A stretch of 64,000 nt of DNA from positions 930,001 through 994,000 of the forward strand of contig NZ_CP197246.1 of the NCBI RefSeq assembly GCF_052076145.1. Direction: 5' to 3'. Positions 50,801-57,862 of this stretch are shown here, in pieces (positions within the stretch are counted from its first letter, which is position 1; each line of letters opens with the position of its first letter). Source of the DNA: Kitasatospora sp052076145 (GTDB lineage Bacteria; Actinomycetota; Actinomycetes; Streptomycetales; Streptomycetaceae). The translations under genes were made by a program, and so were the position numbers. Under the pieces are notes generated by a model. That model worked only from the letters and a program-made list of their open reading frames with translations. It made no database searches and was not told the DNA's origin.

Positions 50801-51810
50801 CCGGGCCGGAGGCAGTCTCGCCGTTGCTGGTCGGCGCCGGAGACATGGCCGGCCCGGACCGCCTGCTGCGGGTGGTCGACGCCCTCGCCGAGGCCTTCGC
50901 CGACCTGTCGGCGGGGCTGACGGTCTCGCCACCCCGGACGGTCGTCGGGCACGGCGTCCGCGACGGAGGCGGCACCGACGGCGAACCGGCTGAGCCGAAG
51001 CTGTTGGTGGCCGGTACGGCGGTCTGGGAGCGGCGTGGGGTGGGCAGTGTCAAGATCACCACGCTCACCCCGGACAACGCCGGCCGGGGGCTGCCGCTGA
51101 TCCACGGCGTGGTCGTGCTGACCGACCTGGAGACCGGGCGGGTCACGGCGCTGCTGGACGGCGCCGAGCTGACCGCCGTCCGCACCGGCGCGGTGGCCGC
51201 ACTGGCGACGCGGCTCTGCGCGCCCGAAGGCGCCGAGGAGTTGGCGCTGATCGGCGCCGGGGTGCAGGCCCGCGCGCTGCTGCGGGCGGTGTCGGCCGTG
51301 CGGCCGATCCGGCACGTCCGGGTGCACTCCCGGACACCGGCCGGTACGGAGGCGTTCGCCGAGTGGGCGCGCGGGGAGGCCGGGCCGGATGTCCGGGTCA
51401 CCGTCTGCGACACGGCGAAGGCCGCCGTGCTGGACGCCCAGATCATCTGCACGACGACCTCGACCAGCGGCCGCGAGCCGGTGGTGGCGGCCGACTGGGT
51501 GGCGCCCGGCGCGCACGTCAACGTCATCGGCGGCACGCACGAGGACGCGATCGAGGTCGAACCCGTCCTGCTGGCAGACTCGTTCGTCCTGGTCGAGGAC
51601 CGGGCCGTCGCCGTGGAGGACGCCGGGGAGGTACGGGCCGCGCTGGCCGCCGGGCTGATCAAGGCCGGTGACCTGCACGAGCTGGGCGCCCTGGCCCGTG
51701 GGGCACCGGGCCCCGACGGCCGCACCTCGGTCTTCCGCAGCGTGGGGATGGCGATCGAGGACACGGCCGCCGCGGCCGCCCTGTACGAGGCGGCCGTCGG
51801 CGGACGCTAG
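50797..51810 (+). CDS. Ornithine cyclodeaminase/mu-crystallin family dehydrogenase
   Basis: 337 residues. KITTLTPDNAGRGLPLIHGVVVLTDLETGRVTALLDGAELTAVRTGAVAALATRLCAP and the NAD(P) loop LALIGAGVQARALLRAVSAVRPI are diagnostic; DWVAPGAHVNVIGGTHED continues the Rossmann domain. Family members deaminate ornithine or reduce imines of oxo acids (opine or SbnB-like). Here it could turn an oxo acid into an amino acid or N-alkyl amino acid. Last gene of the seven-gene operon; convergent with maoC. Confidence 0.9.
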   Translation: MTGPEAVSPLLVGAGDMAGPDRLLRVVDALAEAFADLSAGLTVSPPRTVVGHGVRDGGGTDGEPAEPKLLVAGTAVWERRGVGSVKITTLTPDNAGRGLPLIHGVVVLTDLETGRVTALLDGAELTAVRTGAVAALATRLCAPEGAEELALIGAGVQARALLRAVSAVRPIRHVRVHSRTPAGTEAFAEWARGEAGPDVRVTVCDTAKAAVLDAQIICTTTSTSGREPVVAADWVAPGAHVNVIGGTHEDAIEVEPVLLADSFVLVEDRAVAVEDAGEVRAALAAGLIKAGDLHELGALARGAPGPDGRTSVFRSVGMAIEDTAAAAALYEAAVGGR

Positions 51811-51832
51811 GGGCTGATGCCGGGGGGCGAGA

Positions 51833-52324
51833 TCAACTCGCCTCTCGGCAGCGGACCATGAAGGACCGCTCGAACACGATGACGGTCTCACCGGTCGCCT
51901 TGATGCCGGTGGTCTCGACCGTGATGATGCCCTGCCCCGGCCGGGACTTGGAGAGCCGCTTGTCGAGTATCCGGCTCGTCGCGTACAGCGTGTCGCCGAC
52001 GAACACCGGGTCCTTCAGGCGGACCTTGTCCCAGCCGAGGTTGGCCACCGCGCGGGCCGACAGCGCCTGGACGGTCATGCCGCCGACCAGGCACAGCGTG
52101 ATCCCGCTGTTCACCAACACCCGCCCGTACTCGGCGCTCTCGCCGTAGTGCCGGTCGAAGTGCAGCGGGTGCTGGTTCATCGTCAGCAGGGTGAGCCAGG
52201 TGTTGTCCGTCTCGGTGAGCGTGCGGCCCGGCCAGTGCCGGATCGTCATGCCGGGCTCGAAGTCCTCGTAGTCCCCGCCGTGTTCCTCGACGTACTCGTT
52301 GTCCTGCACTCGGCGCAGCGTCAT
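51833..52324 (-). CDS. MaoC-like enoyl-CoA hydratase/dehydratase
   Basis: 163 residues, hot-dog fold. GMTIRHWPGRTLTETDNTWLTLLTMNQHPLHFDRHYGE has the catalytic Asp/His pair (here TDN...NQHPLHFD), and DPVFVGDTLYATSRILDKR follows. It hydrates or dehydrates 3-hydroxyacyl or C4-C5 dicarboxyl-CoA thioesters (mesaconyl-CoA hydratase-like). GGGGAGGG lies 8 nt before the ATG. Divergent from the ATP-grasp-like gene across 78 bp and likely part of the same cluster. Confidence 0.88.
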   Translation of the reverse strand: MTLRRVQDNEYVEEHGGDYEDFEPGMTIRHWPGRTLTETDNTWLTLLTMNQHPLHFDRHYGESAEYGRVLVNSGITLCLVGGMTVQALSARAVANLGWDKVRLKDPVFVGDTLYATSRILDKRLSKSRPGQGIITVETTGIKATGETVIVFERSFMVRCREAS

Positions 52325-52402
52325 GCGTCGGCCCTCCCCTGGGTGGCAGCTCGGTCGGCCACCAGGTTATCCGTACAGACGTTCAGACTCTGGAGAACAC
52401 CC

Positions 52403-53767
52403 ATGAACGCGCTCACCCCCAGCGGCACCCGTGCGGCCTCGGGGCACCCGTGGTTCGGCAGCCACCAGTTCGCGCCCGCCGCGTCGGCGGACACCGTCCG
52501 GCAGATGCTGCGGCACGAGATCCGGGACACCGGCTGGCCGTACCAGCCGTTGCTGCCCGGGGCGCCGCTCACGCTGCCGCGCGCCTCGTACACCGAGCTG
52601 TTCCGGGTGACGGCGGCGCTGCTCGACCTGATCCGCCGCACCGCGCTGGAGAGCGCGCCCGACACGGCCGGGCGGCTGGCGGCGTACGCGATGCCGGAGA
52701 GCGAGCACCAGCTGTTCGTGGCGGACCAGTTCACCGAGGAGCGGTACGCCGACTGCGTGGCCCGGCCGGATGTGGTGATCGGCGAGAACGGGCCGCAGTT
52801 CCTGGAGTTCAACGTCAGCGGGGCGCTCGGCGGGGTGGTGGAGACGCACTGCCGGCTGGAGGTGTGGCGCAGGCTGTACGCCGACGACCAGGGCCGACTG
52901 CCGTTCGCCTCACAGGACCCGTTCGCGGTGCGGGCCGGGATGTTCCGGGACCTGGTGGCCGAGCTGGGGGTGGCGCCCCGGCTGGCGGTGGCCGGCAGCG
53001 CCCGGGACCAAGGGGTGGAGTCCGCCCGGTACTTCGAGATCGAGACCGACTACCTCAACAACCACGGGGTGACGGCCCGCTTCTTCGAACCGGAGGACCT
53101 GCACGAGGCCTGGGACTGCGCACCGCACCTGCGCTACCCGCTGGGGCTGCGGAACTTCACCATCCCGGACTGGGTGGATCTCGGCATCGACCGGGCGCCG
53201 GTGCAGGCCGCGCTGGACAACGGCTGCCTGCTGGTCGGCACCCAGACCTCGACCTTCCTCTCCAGCAAGCTGACCATGGGCCTGTTGTCGGAGGGGCGGC
53301 CGTGGATGAGCACCGCCGAACGCGCCCTGGTCGACCGCTACCTGCCGTGGACGCGGGTGCTCTCGCAGCGCTGGACGAACCGGGGTGACCAGAAGGTCGA
53401 CCTCGTCCGGTTCGCCGTCGACAACCGGGAGTTGCTGGTGCTCAAGGAGAGCATCGGGATGAGCGGCAAGCAGGTCGTGCTCGGCCGCGAGACCGAGCAG
53501 GCCGCCTGGGAGGCGGCGGTGCACCGGGCCGCCGAGGCGGGCACCAGCGTGCTGCAGGATTTCGTCGCACCGCTCACCTGCCCGCAGGTGATGATCGCCG
53601 ACGGCGCGGACGAGGCCCACGAGGCCTCGGTGGCCCCGGTGTTCGGCCCGCTGCTGTTCGGCGGCCGCCCGGCGGGCATCTTCGCGCGCTTCTTCGGCGA
53701 CGGCACCGCGGGCGTGGTCAGCGTCTACGGCGCCGGCAGCTCGGACAACTGCGTGGTGGCCGTGTAA
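52403..53767 (+). CDS. ATP-grasp-like ligase (glutathionylspermidine synthase-type features)
   Basis: 454 residues. IGENGPQFLEFNVSGALGGVVETHCRLEVW resembles the E-x-N substrate/metal region of glutathionylspermidine-synthase-like enzymes; LLVLKESIGMSGKQVVLGRETEQAAWEAAV looks like the ATP-grasp lysine and flexible loop; TSVLQDFVAPLTCPQ and GGRPAGIFARFFGDGTAGVVSVYGAGS complete the fold. It would activate a carboxylate and form an amide. I recognise the fold by pattern only. TGGAGA precedes the ATG. Confidence 0.65.
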   Translation: MNALTPSGTRAASGHPWFGSHQFAPAASADTVRQMLRHEIRDTGWPYQPLLPGAPLTLPRASYTELFRVTAALLDLIRRTALESAPDTAGRLAAYAMPESEHQLFVADQFTEERYADCVARPDVVIGENGPQFLEFNVSGALGGVVETHCRLEVWRRLYADDQGRLPFASQDPFAVRAGMFRDLVAELGVAPRLAVAGSARDQGVESARYFEIETDYLNNHGVTARFFEPEDLHEAWDCAPHLRYPLGLRNFTIPDWVDLGIDRAPVQAALDNGCLLVGTQTSTFLSSKLTMGLLSEGRPWMSTAERALVDRYLPWTRVLSQRWTNRGDQKVDLVRFAVDNRELLVLKESIGMSGKQVVLGRETEQAAWEAAVHRAAEAGTSVLQDFVAPLTCPQVMIADGADEAHEASVAPVFGPLLFGGRPAGIFARFFGDGTAGVVSVYGAGSSDNCVVAV

Positions 53768-53778
53768 TCGCGCCTCGG

Positions 53779-54090
53779 TCAGACGACTGCCAGCGGGCCC
53801 GGTTGGGTGACCGTCAGGTCGAAGACGGTCAGCTGCGGCTCGGCGCCGACCTGCTTGAAGAGCCTCGGCGCCGCGGCCAGCTTCGGGTTCGAGCGGACGG
53901 CGTCCAGGGCTGCCTTGTCCCGCCAGAGGCTCTGCACCCGCCAGAGCCCGTCGGGCCCGCGCAGCAGCTCCGTCCGGACCAGCCCGTCGGGCAGTGGCCC
54001 TGCCACCAACTCCCGGTACGACCTCACCAGCTCGTCCTCGCGGCCCGCCGGGACGACCGCACTGACCTCACTCAACACCTGTCCGGACAT
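53779..54090 (-). CDS. ABM (antibiotic biosynthesis monooxygenase) family protein
   Basis: 103 residues, dimeric ferredoxin-like fold: VLSEVSAVVPAGREDELVRSYRELVAGPLPDGLVRTELLRGPDGLWRVQSLWRDKAALDAVR. Such proteins are cofactor-free monooxygenases or small scaffolds. ATG 54090 is preferred (GGAGGTGAGG upstream) over a GTG at 54108. Convergent with the ATP-grasp-like gene with 11 bp between stops; cluster membership uncertain. Confidence 0.8.
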   Translation of the reverse strand: MSGQVLSEVSAVVPAGREDELVRSYRELVAGPLPDGLVRTELLRGPDGLWRVQSLWRDKAALDAVRSNPKLAAAPRLFKQVGAEPQLTVFDLTVTQPGPLAVV

Positions 54091-54139
54091 CGCCCTCACC
54101 TCCGTCACTCCAGGCTACGCCGCTGCTTATAGTCACCAC

Positions 54140-54604
54140 ATGCGTACTTTCGGTGGGCGAGCGGTGCTCGCGGTGGCGGCGGCGGTTCTGGCGATGGTCG
54201 GCACGGTGGCGGCCGCCCCCTCCGACTCCGATCTGGAGGTCGTCCGGATCGATCCGGACGCGGCCCCGCCGGGCGGTCTCACCACCGTGCACGGCTTCGT
54301 GGCGAACCTGGGCCCGGAGGCGGCGGCCTCGCCGTTCACGGTGGAGATCGACGTGCCCGTCGGGTTCACCTTCGAGGGGCCGTACTTCCCCGCCGGGTGC
54401 GTCCGGTCGGCCGCCGGGCACGTCGTCCGCTGCACCTTCGGCGCCGGGCTCCCGCAGGGGCGGACGGCCACCGCGCTGGCCCCGGTCCGGGTGAACGGCA
54501 ACGTGCCCCCCGGCACGAAGGCCGAGGGGCACGTCAGGGTGTTCGGGCTGGACGACCGCCACCCGGGGAACAACGGCACGCCGTTCACCCTCACCGTCAC
54601 ATGA
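54140..54604 (+). CDS. Secreted hypothetical protein with DUF11-like fold
   Basis: 154 residues. Signal peptide GGRAVLAVAAAVLAMVGTVAAAP, then a single Ig-like/DUF11 pattern (GLTTVHGFVANLGPEAAASPFTVEIDVPVGFTFEGPYFPAGC...VVRCTFGAGL). TATAGT at 54128-54133 lies 7 bp from the ATG and no ribosome site exists, so the mRNA is probably leaderless. Function unknown. Confidence 0.75.
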   Translation: MRTFGGRAVLAVAAAVLAMVGTVAAAPSDSDLEVVRIDPDAAPPGGLTTVHGFVANLGPEAAASPFTVEIDVPVGFTFEGPYFPAGCVRSAAGHVVRCTFGAGLPQGRTATALAPVRVNGNVPPGTKAEGHVRVFGLDDRHPGNNGTPFTLTVT

Positions 54605-54621
54605 GGGTCACGAGGTGACGG

Positions 54622-55848
54622 TCAGCGGTAGACCCGCACGTAGTCGGCGGCCATGGTGATCGGGGCCGAGCCCGACGGGCCCGGGTGGTACTGCCCTGCG
54701 CCCACCGACAGGTTCAGGATCAGGTACGCCGACCAGTTGGTGCCGACGCCGGTGCCGTCGGAGAAGACCTTCACGCCGTTGACGTACCAGTCGACCGAGT
54801 TCGCTCCGTAGTAGGTGCCGATCGTGACCCACTTGTCGGCGCCGACGGCGTTGGCGTCGGTGTAGTACTTCAAGCCGGACTTGACGTGGTTGGTCAGCTC
54901 CAGCAGGTTCGGGTTGTCGGGGTGGTACTCGAAGGAGTCGATCTCCCCGTTGCCGTTCTTCCACGTCCACAGCGCGGGCCAGGCACCCGACCCGGCGGGC
55001 AGCTTGACCCGGGTCTCGGCGTAGTCACCGGTCTTCACCTGGAAGCCCTCCTTCGAGCCCTCCGTGGTCAGCAGGCCGGTGTCCCAGGCCTGCTTGCCGT
55101 TCTCCAGCGTGTGGCTGGAGGGAGTCGCGGTGAAGGTGGCCACGCCGTTGGCGACGCTGACGTTGCTCTTGTTGAGCCAGTCGAGCTTGTTGTCGTCCGG
55201 GTTGTGGTTGCCGTACTTGTACGCGGTGCTCTGGTCGCCGACCCAGCGGTCGCCCCAGCTGACGGCGCTGTTGAACTCGTCCGACCAGGTCAGCGCCTTG
55301 CCGGGGACCGGCGAACCGGTGCTCGGGGTCGGCGGCGGCGTGGGCGCCGGGGTGGGGGTGGGCGTGGGGGCCGGGGTGGGTGTCGGAGTCGGGGTCGGCT
55401 TCGGCGCGGGGGCGGGCGTGGGGGCCGGAGCCGGGGCGGGCGCCGCGCCGGAGACGGTCAGCGCGTGGGCGGCCAGGTTGTGCCAGCTGCCGGAGTAGTC
55501 CTGCCAGAAGCCGAACTGGGTGTACGTCCCGGCCGGGAGGGTGCGGGCGCCGGTGGTGATCGACACCCCGCTCGGGCAGATCCGCACGTTGGAGGCGGAG
55601 CCCGGGAAGTCGAGGTTGCGCCCGGCCGCGTCACGGACGCCGACCCCGAGGGTCTTCGCCGTGAAGCAGGAGCTGGAGTGCACCGTCAGGCCCGCCGAGG
55701 CGGCCGTGCCCGCAGCCATCGCGGCGGGGGTGAGACGGTCCTGGGTGACGCCGACGGCGGCCTGAGCCTGGCCGGCGAGCGGGACGGCGACCAGGGCGGC
55801 GGCGCCGGCGATCGCTCCGAGACGGGCAGGGGTGGCGGGTATGCGCAT
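54622..55848 (-). CDS. Secreted glycoside hydrolase family 16 beta-glucanase
   Basis: 408 residues. Signal peptide (to about AQA, 30), a 110-residue N-terminal beta domain, a Pro/Thr/Ala linker of PTPxP repeats (about 140-178), then a GH16 domain: LTWSDEFNS, YAETRVKLPAGSGAWPALWTW, and catalytic GNGEIDSFEYH (ExDxxE). It should hydrolyse beta-1,3 or beta-1,3-1,4 glucans outside the cell. A cyclic-di-AMP riboswitch precedes it (55865-56057), so expression is tied to that second messenger. Confidence 0.93.
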   Translation of the reverse strand: MRIPATPARLGAIAGAAALVAVPLAGQAQAAVGVTQDRLTPAAMAAGTAASAGLTVHSSSCFTAKTLGVGVRDAAGRNLDFPGSASNVRICPSGVSITTGARTLPAGTYTQFGFWQDYSGSWHNLAAHALTVSGAAPAPAPAPTPAPAPKPTPTPTPTPAPTPTPTPAPTPPPTPSTGSPVPGKALTWSDEFNSAVSWGDRWVGDQSTAYKYGNHNPDDNKLDWLNKSNVSVANGVATFTATPSSHTLENGKQAWDTGLLTTEGSKEGFQVKTGDYAETRVKLPAGSGAWPALWTWKNGNGEIDSFEYHPDNPNLLELTNHVKSGLKYYTDANAVGADKWVTIGTYYGANSVDWYVNGVKVFSDGTGVGTNWSAYLILNLSVGAGQYHPGPSGSAPITMAADYVRVYR

Positions 55849-55864
55849 GGGGGTGGCCCTCTGA

Positions 55865-56057
55865 GACGCCTGCGAGGTGAGCTGTCGGATTCGGGCCTCA
55901 AGGGTCTGGCCCGGCCGCTTGTGGGAGCGGCTTCACCCCAAGCCGGGCCCCGGCGCGCCCGTAGGCGCGAGGAGCACGGCGACTGACCTGGTTCCCCCGC
56001 TCCTGTCCGGTTTCTCCGGTTCGGCTGCCTGCCGGCGGGTGGACAGGATTCGGCGTC
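55865..56057 (-). ncRNA. Cyclic di-AMP (ydaO/yuaA) riboswitch
   Basis: Read on the minus strand the element opens GACGCCGAATCCTGTC and closes CCGAATCCGACAGCTCACC followed by TCGCAGGCGTC, which is the characteristic ydaO 3' end. GACGCC (56057-56052) pairs with GGCGTC (55870-55865) as P1. Internal conserved blocks GGGGGAACCAGGTC and TTGGGGTGAAGCCG are present. It ends 16 nt before the GH16 ATG, so it can control translation or termination. This class controls cell-wall enzymes in streptomycetes. Confidence 0.9.
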
Positions 56058-56094
56058 CCGACGGCAGGGTCCGCGAGACGCGGACGACCTGTGC

Positions 56095-56125
56095 AGGCTA
56101 GGCAGCTTGTTCGTGATCAAACAAG
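56095..56125 (-). promoter_or_regulatory. Candidate promoter of the riboswitch-GH16 transcript
   Basis: On the minus strand TTGTTT and TAGCCT (56095-56100) are 18 bp apart. The 20-bp stretch 56106-56125 has 6-bp inverted arms CTTGTT/AACAAG around TGATCA. The rest of the 443-bp gap up to the RNase gene shows no coding potential. Confidence 0.4.
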
Positions 56126-56291
56126 AAAACGGCGCGAGACAAGGCTCACACCGCAGCGCACCGCACTGGCGTGCGGATCTCCGAGGTCGGTCCGTACGCC
56201 ACAAGTCGCCCGCGTTCCCTGCTAGTTACCCGTGGGTGAAGTCTTCGCTCAGGGCTTCCGCCGGGCCCGGCCGGGCCTCCAGACTGCTGGC

Positions 56292-56687
56292 ATGCGAATC
56301 ACTCTACGCGCGTTGCAGACGCGTGCCGTCTCCGCTGCAGCTGTCGGCCTGCTCACGCTGGCCCCCACCGTCGTGTTCGCCGCCGACGCCCATGCCACCG
56401 TCAGTGGCAGCGTCTGCAAGACCGCCCTGCCCAGCCAGGCGAACGACACCCTGGCCCTGATCGCCAAGGGCGGCCCCTACCCCTACTCGCAGGACGGCGT
56501 CGTCTTCCAGAACCGCGAAGGCGTGCTGCCCTCCCAGAGCACCGGGTACTACCACGAGTACACGGTCATCACCCCGGGTGCCCCCACCAGAGGCACCCGC
56601 CGGATCATCACCGGCAAGACGTACCACGAGGACTACTACACCTCCGACCACTACGTGACGTTCTACAAGGTCAACTTCAGCTGCTGA
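56292..56687 (+). CDS. Secreted guanyl-specific ribonuclease, RNase Sa type
   Basis: 131 residues: a 35-residue signal/pro segment and a mature part of about 96 residues, the size of RNase Sa. SGSVCKTALPSQANDTLALIAKGGPYPYSQDGVVFQNREGVLPSQSTGYYHEYTVITPGAPTRGTRRIITG matches that family closely. Catalytic Glu (YYHEYTV), Arg (RGTRRI) and His (SDHYVTF) and the two disulfide Cys (near N- and C-termini) are present. It cleaves RNA after G outside the cell. No barstar-like inhibitor gene is evident nearby. Confidence 0.92.
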   Translation: MRITLRALQTRAVSAAAVGLLTLAPTVVFAADAHATVSGSVCKTALPSQANDTLALIAKGGPYPYSQDGVVFQNREGVLPSQSTGYYHEYTVITPGAPTRGTRRIITGKTYHEDYYTSDHYVTFYKVNFSC

Positions 56688-56766
56688 CCCCTGCCACACC
56701 CTTCGCCGCCCCGCGCCACCGCCACCGAATTGCAACCACGGCGCAGCGCCCCGGTCGGATAGGTTG

Positions 56767-56800
56767 GGTGGGTGCGACCGGCTCTCCGGGCGCACCCACC
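56767..56800. terminator. Hairpin between RNase and MoaF-like gene
   Basis: GGTGGGTGCG (56767-56776) pairs perfectly with CGCACCCACC (56791-56800); the 14-nt loop can form an inner CCGG/CCGG pair. Either the RNase terminator or a 5' leader structure of the next gene. Confidence 0.55.
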
Positions 56801-56859
56801 GCCGCACCCCCAGGTGCAGCACCAGCCGCTTCGAGACCGAGACGAGGGACCTCCCGAAG

Positions 56860-57189
56860 ATGACCGCGCCCCTGCCAGGCTTCGCCGGACGCACCTACCT
56901 CTTCCAGGTCGACAACGGCGCCGCCTTCCGCAACGCCTACTCCGCCGACGGGACGCGGCTGCGCTGGGAGGGCCTCGGCGAGTCGGCCGGCCAGTGGGAG
57001 GACGTCTCCCTGCACGTCGCCCAGGTCGGCCCCGCGCTCTACTTCGTCAGCTGGACGGAGGCGAGCGGCATCACCGTCAGCCACGTCATGGACCTCACCG
57101 CGATGACCGTCCGCGCCTTCTGGACGTACGAGGGCGAGGGTGGCCGGGTCGGCGAGCTGCACACCGGCAAGCTGGAGCAGCTGGCCTGA
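56860..57189 (+). CDS. MoaF-like (calycin fold) small protein
   Basis: 109 residues. FAGRTYLFQVDNGAAFRNAYSADGTRLRWEGLGESAGQWEDVSLHVAQVGPALYFVSWTEASGITVSHVMDLTAMTVRAFWTYE has the alternating strands and D-G...W...V.W.E motif of MoaF/phenolic-acid-decarboxylase-like calycins. Function unknown; possibly small-molecule binding. ATG 56860 follows GAGGGACC. Confidence 0.7.
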   Translation: MTAPLPGFAGRTYLFQVDNGAAFRNAYSADGTRLRWEGLGESAGQWEDVSLHVAQVGPALYFVSWTEASGITVSHVMDLTAMTVRAFWTYEGEGGRVGELHTGKLEQLA

Positions 57190-57254
57190 GCCACCGGCCG
57201 GCCAGTGGCTCGAAACCCGTCGACGCGGGCGGGCCCGGCCCGTAGCCTCGCCGG

Positions 57255-57854
57255 GTGCCCGTACCCCGCAGCATCGACTCCTGGCAGCAGGTCGAATCCC
57301 GGCAGGGCTTCGCCGCCCACCTCTGGTTCCTCGCCCGCGACAGCGAGCGGGCCTGCCTCGCGCCGGACAGCCGCGCCCCCGCCGCCCGCCGCTGGGCCCA
57401 CCGGAGCATCGACAGCTTCCTGCGCGGCTGGGGCCGGGTGCTGGACGGCCTCGCCGACGGCACCGAGCCGCCGTACGGAGAGACCACCGGGCAGCTGGGC
57501 TGGCAGGGCCTCGCCCGGCAGCTCGACACCGCCCGCGCCACCCCGCCGGGCTCCGGGCCGGTGCTCGCCGACCCGGCCGCCGACTCCGACTCCATCTCCG
57601 ACGAGGTGACCACCGCGACGGAGCTGCGCCGCTACCTCGACGCCCTGGCCGCCGACTTCCTCCGGGACGAGCGCGAGCAGCGCACCCTGAGCGCCCTGAC
57701 CGCCCGGGGCGGCTGGGCGCACCACGCCCTGCCGAGCTGGCTCGGCGCCTGGAGTGCCTGGGTGGCGGCCGAATCGCCCCTGCACGCCGAGCTGGAGCCG
57801 GTCACCTGGCGGTCGGTCGCCCTGCAGCTCTCGGCGGCGCGGGTGTACGAATAA
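57255..57854 (+). CDS. Hypothetical protein, Trp-rich helical
   Basis: 199 residues, no signal peptide. The sequence is helical with many Trp (SIDSWQQVESRQGFAAHLWFLARDSERA; SWLGAWSAWVAAESPLHAELEPVTWRSVALQLSAARVY). Family not recognised. No ribosome site; TAGCCT at 57243-57248 is 7 bp from GTG 57255, suggesting a leaderless mRNA. Convergent with the esterase gene 8 bp away. Confidence 0.7.
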   Translation: MPVPRSIDSWQQVESRQGFAAHLWFLARDSERACLAPDSRAPAARRWAHRSIDSFLRGWGRVLDGLADGTEPPYGETTGQLGWQGLARQLDTARATPPGSGPVLADPAADSDSISDEVTTATELRRYLDALAADFLRDEREQRTLSALTARGGWAHHALPSWLGAWSAWVAAESPLHAELEPVTWRSVALQLSAARVYE

Positions 57855-57862
57855 CCGGCGCG

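Noticed and set aside
53779..54090. ABM-family gene as a core member of the putative cluster
   Set aside because: It is convergent with the cluster and the family also occurs widely as a solitary gene; membership is left open.
55320..55440. GGGGTGGGGGTG-type repeats that look like a tandem repeat array
   Set aside because: They encode the Pro/Thr/Ala linker of the GH16 enzyme and need no other explanation.
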